Below, in pieces: positions 62,987 through 64,000 of a stretch of DNA of 64,000 nt. The notes under the pieces were generated by a model. That model ran no database searches and was not told where the DNA came from. It saw nothing but the letters and a program-made list of their open reading frames with translations. Origin of the DNA: Catellatospora sp. KI3 (GTDB lineage Bacteria > Actinomycetota > Actinomycetes > Mycobacteriales > Micromonosporaceae); contig NZ_JASAMB010000020.1 in NCBI RefSeq assembly GCF_029948125.1, positions 1 through 64,000 of the forward strand. Reading direction: 5' to 3'. The translations under genes and the position numbers were made by a program. Position 1 is the stretch's first letter, and every line of letters starts with the position of its first letter.

Positions 62987-62996
62987 GGATCACCGC

Positions 62997-63029
62997 GCCG
63001 GTGGGGACGGGCCAGCCGCTCCCACCGGC
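62997..63029. terminator. Bidirectional terminator-like hairpin
   Basis: 9-bp arms GCCGGTGGG/CCCACCGGC with a 15-nt loop, between the PIG-L gene and the convergent TPR gene. Confidence 0.6.
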
Positions 63030-63054
63030 ACGTCCGCGGCGGGATCCGCCCCGG

Positions 63055-64000
63055 TCACAACCCGGCCAACCGGTCCCGTACCCGATCACCGTGCGGATGC
63101 TGCAGCTCGTCGAAGATGGTCAGCGCCCGCCGCCACGCCATGCCGGCGGCCTCGGTGCGGCCCGCCGCCAGGTGGGCGTCGCCGATGTGCATCAGCGTGT
63201 CCGCCTCGTAGTACGGATGGCCGTGCTCCCGCCAGATCCGCATCGCGTGCTGGAAGCACTCGATCGCCCGGTCGGCGTCGCCCAGATGCAGGTGCGCGAA
63301 CCCGATGCTGTCCCACGCGTCACCCTCGCCCAACGGCACCCGCATCGCCTGCTGGAGGACCAGGGCCGCACGGCAGTACGTCAGACCGTCCGTGTAACGA
63401 CCCAGCTGCGAGCTGTGCCAACCGACTGCGTTCAGCGCATCCGCTTCGCCGCCCTTGTTCCCGGCGGCCTGGTACACCGTCAGTGCCTCATGGGCGTGCC
63501 TGAGCGCGTCCTCGCTGCGGTCGGCGTGGGCTTTGGCCCGTGCCAGTCCCATCAGGCTGCGACCTTCGCCGAGCTGGTCGCCCGCGTCGCGGTAGAGCCG
63601 GACGGCCTCCTGCAGATGCGCGTACGCCTGGTCATATTGGGTGAGCTGGATCCGGGCCCGCGCCGCGCCGCCGTGCACCCGGGCCACGGTCCGAGCGTTC
63701 CCGGTCCGCTGGGCGGCGGCCAGGGCGACCTCGTGCAACGCGACGTTCTCCCGCCAAAGCCCCCGCTTGTCGAGGTGCAGCGCGATGACATAGGTCAGTT
63801 CCGGGGCATAGGCGTCGAAGCCGCTGGTCGCCGCTGCCCGGATCAGCCGGGCGAGCACGGGCAGTTCGGCGTCGACCCATCGGTTGGCGTCGGTGACGGT
63901 GGGCATCTCCTGCGGGCGCACTCCGCTCACGCTGTTCTTGCGCTCGACCCGCATGGTCGGGTTGATCTTCAGGGCGGCGGCGATGGCGGTCGTCAGGTAG
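63055..64000 (-). CDS. NB-ARC/TPR regulator, C-terminal part (runs off the right edge)
   Basis: The frame stays open to the right edge of the window; upstream of the ATG at 63954 it continues as YLTTAIAAALKINPT, so that ATG is not the start. At least 314 residues are present. WVDAELPVLARLIRAAATSGFD is the pattern that follows the NB-ARC region of AfsR/SARP-like and related signalling ATPases. Five or more TPR units of about 40 residues follow (GEGRSLMGLARAKAHADR, GEADALNAVGWHSSQLGRY, GEGDAWDSIGFAHLHLGD). The DNA-binding and ATPase parts would lie outside the window. Confidence 0.8.
   Translation of the reverse strand, partial: YLTTAIAAALKINPTMRVERKNSVSGVRPQEMPTVTDANRWVDAELPVLARLIRAAATSGFDAYAPELTYVIALHLDKRGLWRENVALHEVALAAAQRTGNARTVARVHGGAARARIQLTQYDQAYAHLQEAVRLYRDAGDQLGEGRSLMGLARAKAHADRSEDALRHAHEALTVYQAAGNKGGEADALNAVGWHSSQLGRYTDGLTYCRAALVLQQAMRVPLGEGDAWDSIGFAHLHLGDADRAIECFQHAMRIWREHGHPYYEADTLMHIGDAHLAAGRTEAAGMAWRRALTIFDELQHPHGDRVRDRLAGL

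Noticed and set aside
63055-63954. Complete gene starting at ATG 63954
   Set aside because: The frame continues to the window edge with sequence typical of NB-ARC/TPR proteins, so the ATG is internal and the gene is cut by the edge.

Overview
This is a 64 kb stretch of very GC-rich (about 70 percent or more) bacterial DNA with the codon bias, dense antisense shadow frames and gene families of a filamentous actinomycete: TetR, ArsR and SARP/AfsR-type regulators, DUF574 SAM methyltransferases, many secreted carbohydrate-active enzymes, and an initiator tRNA without an encoded CCA end. A Micromonosporaceae-like genome is my inference from the overall impression; no marker gene here proves it. 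I see no phage, integrase, transposase or CRISPR array. Most of the window looks like ordinary chromosome rich in accessory metabolic genes.

Layout. 0-2.3 kb: a TetR gene divergent from a hydrolase/NAD(P)-oxidoreductase pair. 2.4-10 kb: small secreted proteins and lipoproteins, an ECF sigma factor with a membrane partner, an acyltransferase, a TauE/SafE permease and an aspartate-type aminotransferase. 10-17 kb: a TetR gene whose probable operator also precedes a divergent MFS transporter and an FMO-SDR operon; then LysE, an APH-like kinase, and an SRPBCC-ArsR pair with tandem operators. 17-25 kb: small membrane and TPR proteins, GH15, a GH3 beta-glucosidase behind a CebR-like box, and a Tat-exported PhoX-like protein. 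25.8-33.7 kb: a tight six-gene acyl-CoA operon (TIGR03084-like, AtuA-like, acyl-CoA carboxylase beta and biotin subunits, acyl-CoA dehydrogenase, TetR). 33.8-42 kb: a CopC-like protein, a STAS protein, HtpG behind a CIRCE element, and an AfsR-like regulator. 42-57 kb: GH128, SDRs, TetR, hydrolases, a metallophosphoesterase, a GH18 chitinase with a ricin-type domain, an ATP-grasp-like protein, a methyltransferase and a leaderless substrate-binding protein. 57-64 kb: tRNA-fMet, a DUF574 methyltransferase, GH16, a giant PIG-L/repeat protein, and the C-terminal part of an NB-ARC/TPR regulator running off the right edge.

Recurring themes. (1) Several families of palindromic repeats of about 45-66 bp sit mostly between convergent genes. 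Two families each occur twice, a third occurs as one full and one half copy, and one palindrome lies in frame inside the atuA-like gene. (2) Local regulators with visible operators are common, so much of the regulation can be read directly from the sequence. (3) GH18, GH16, GH128 and GH3 together suggest growth on chitin and beta-glucan, for example fungal walls, but they are dispersed rather than clustered.
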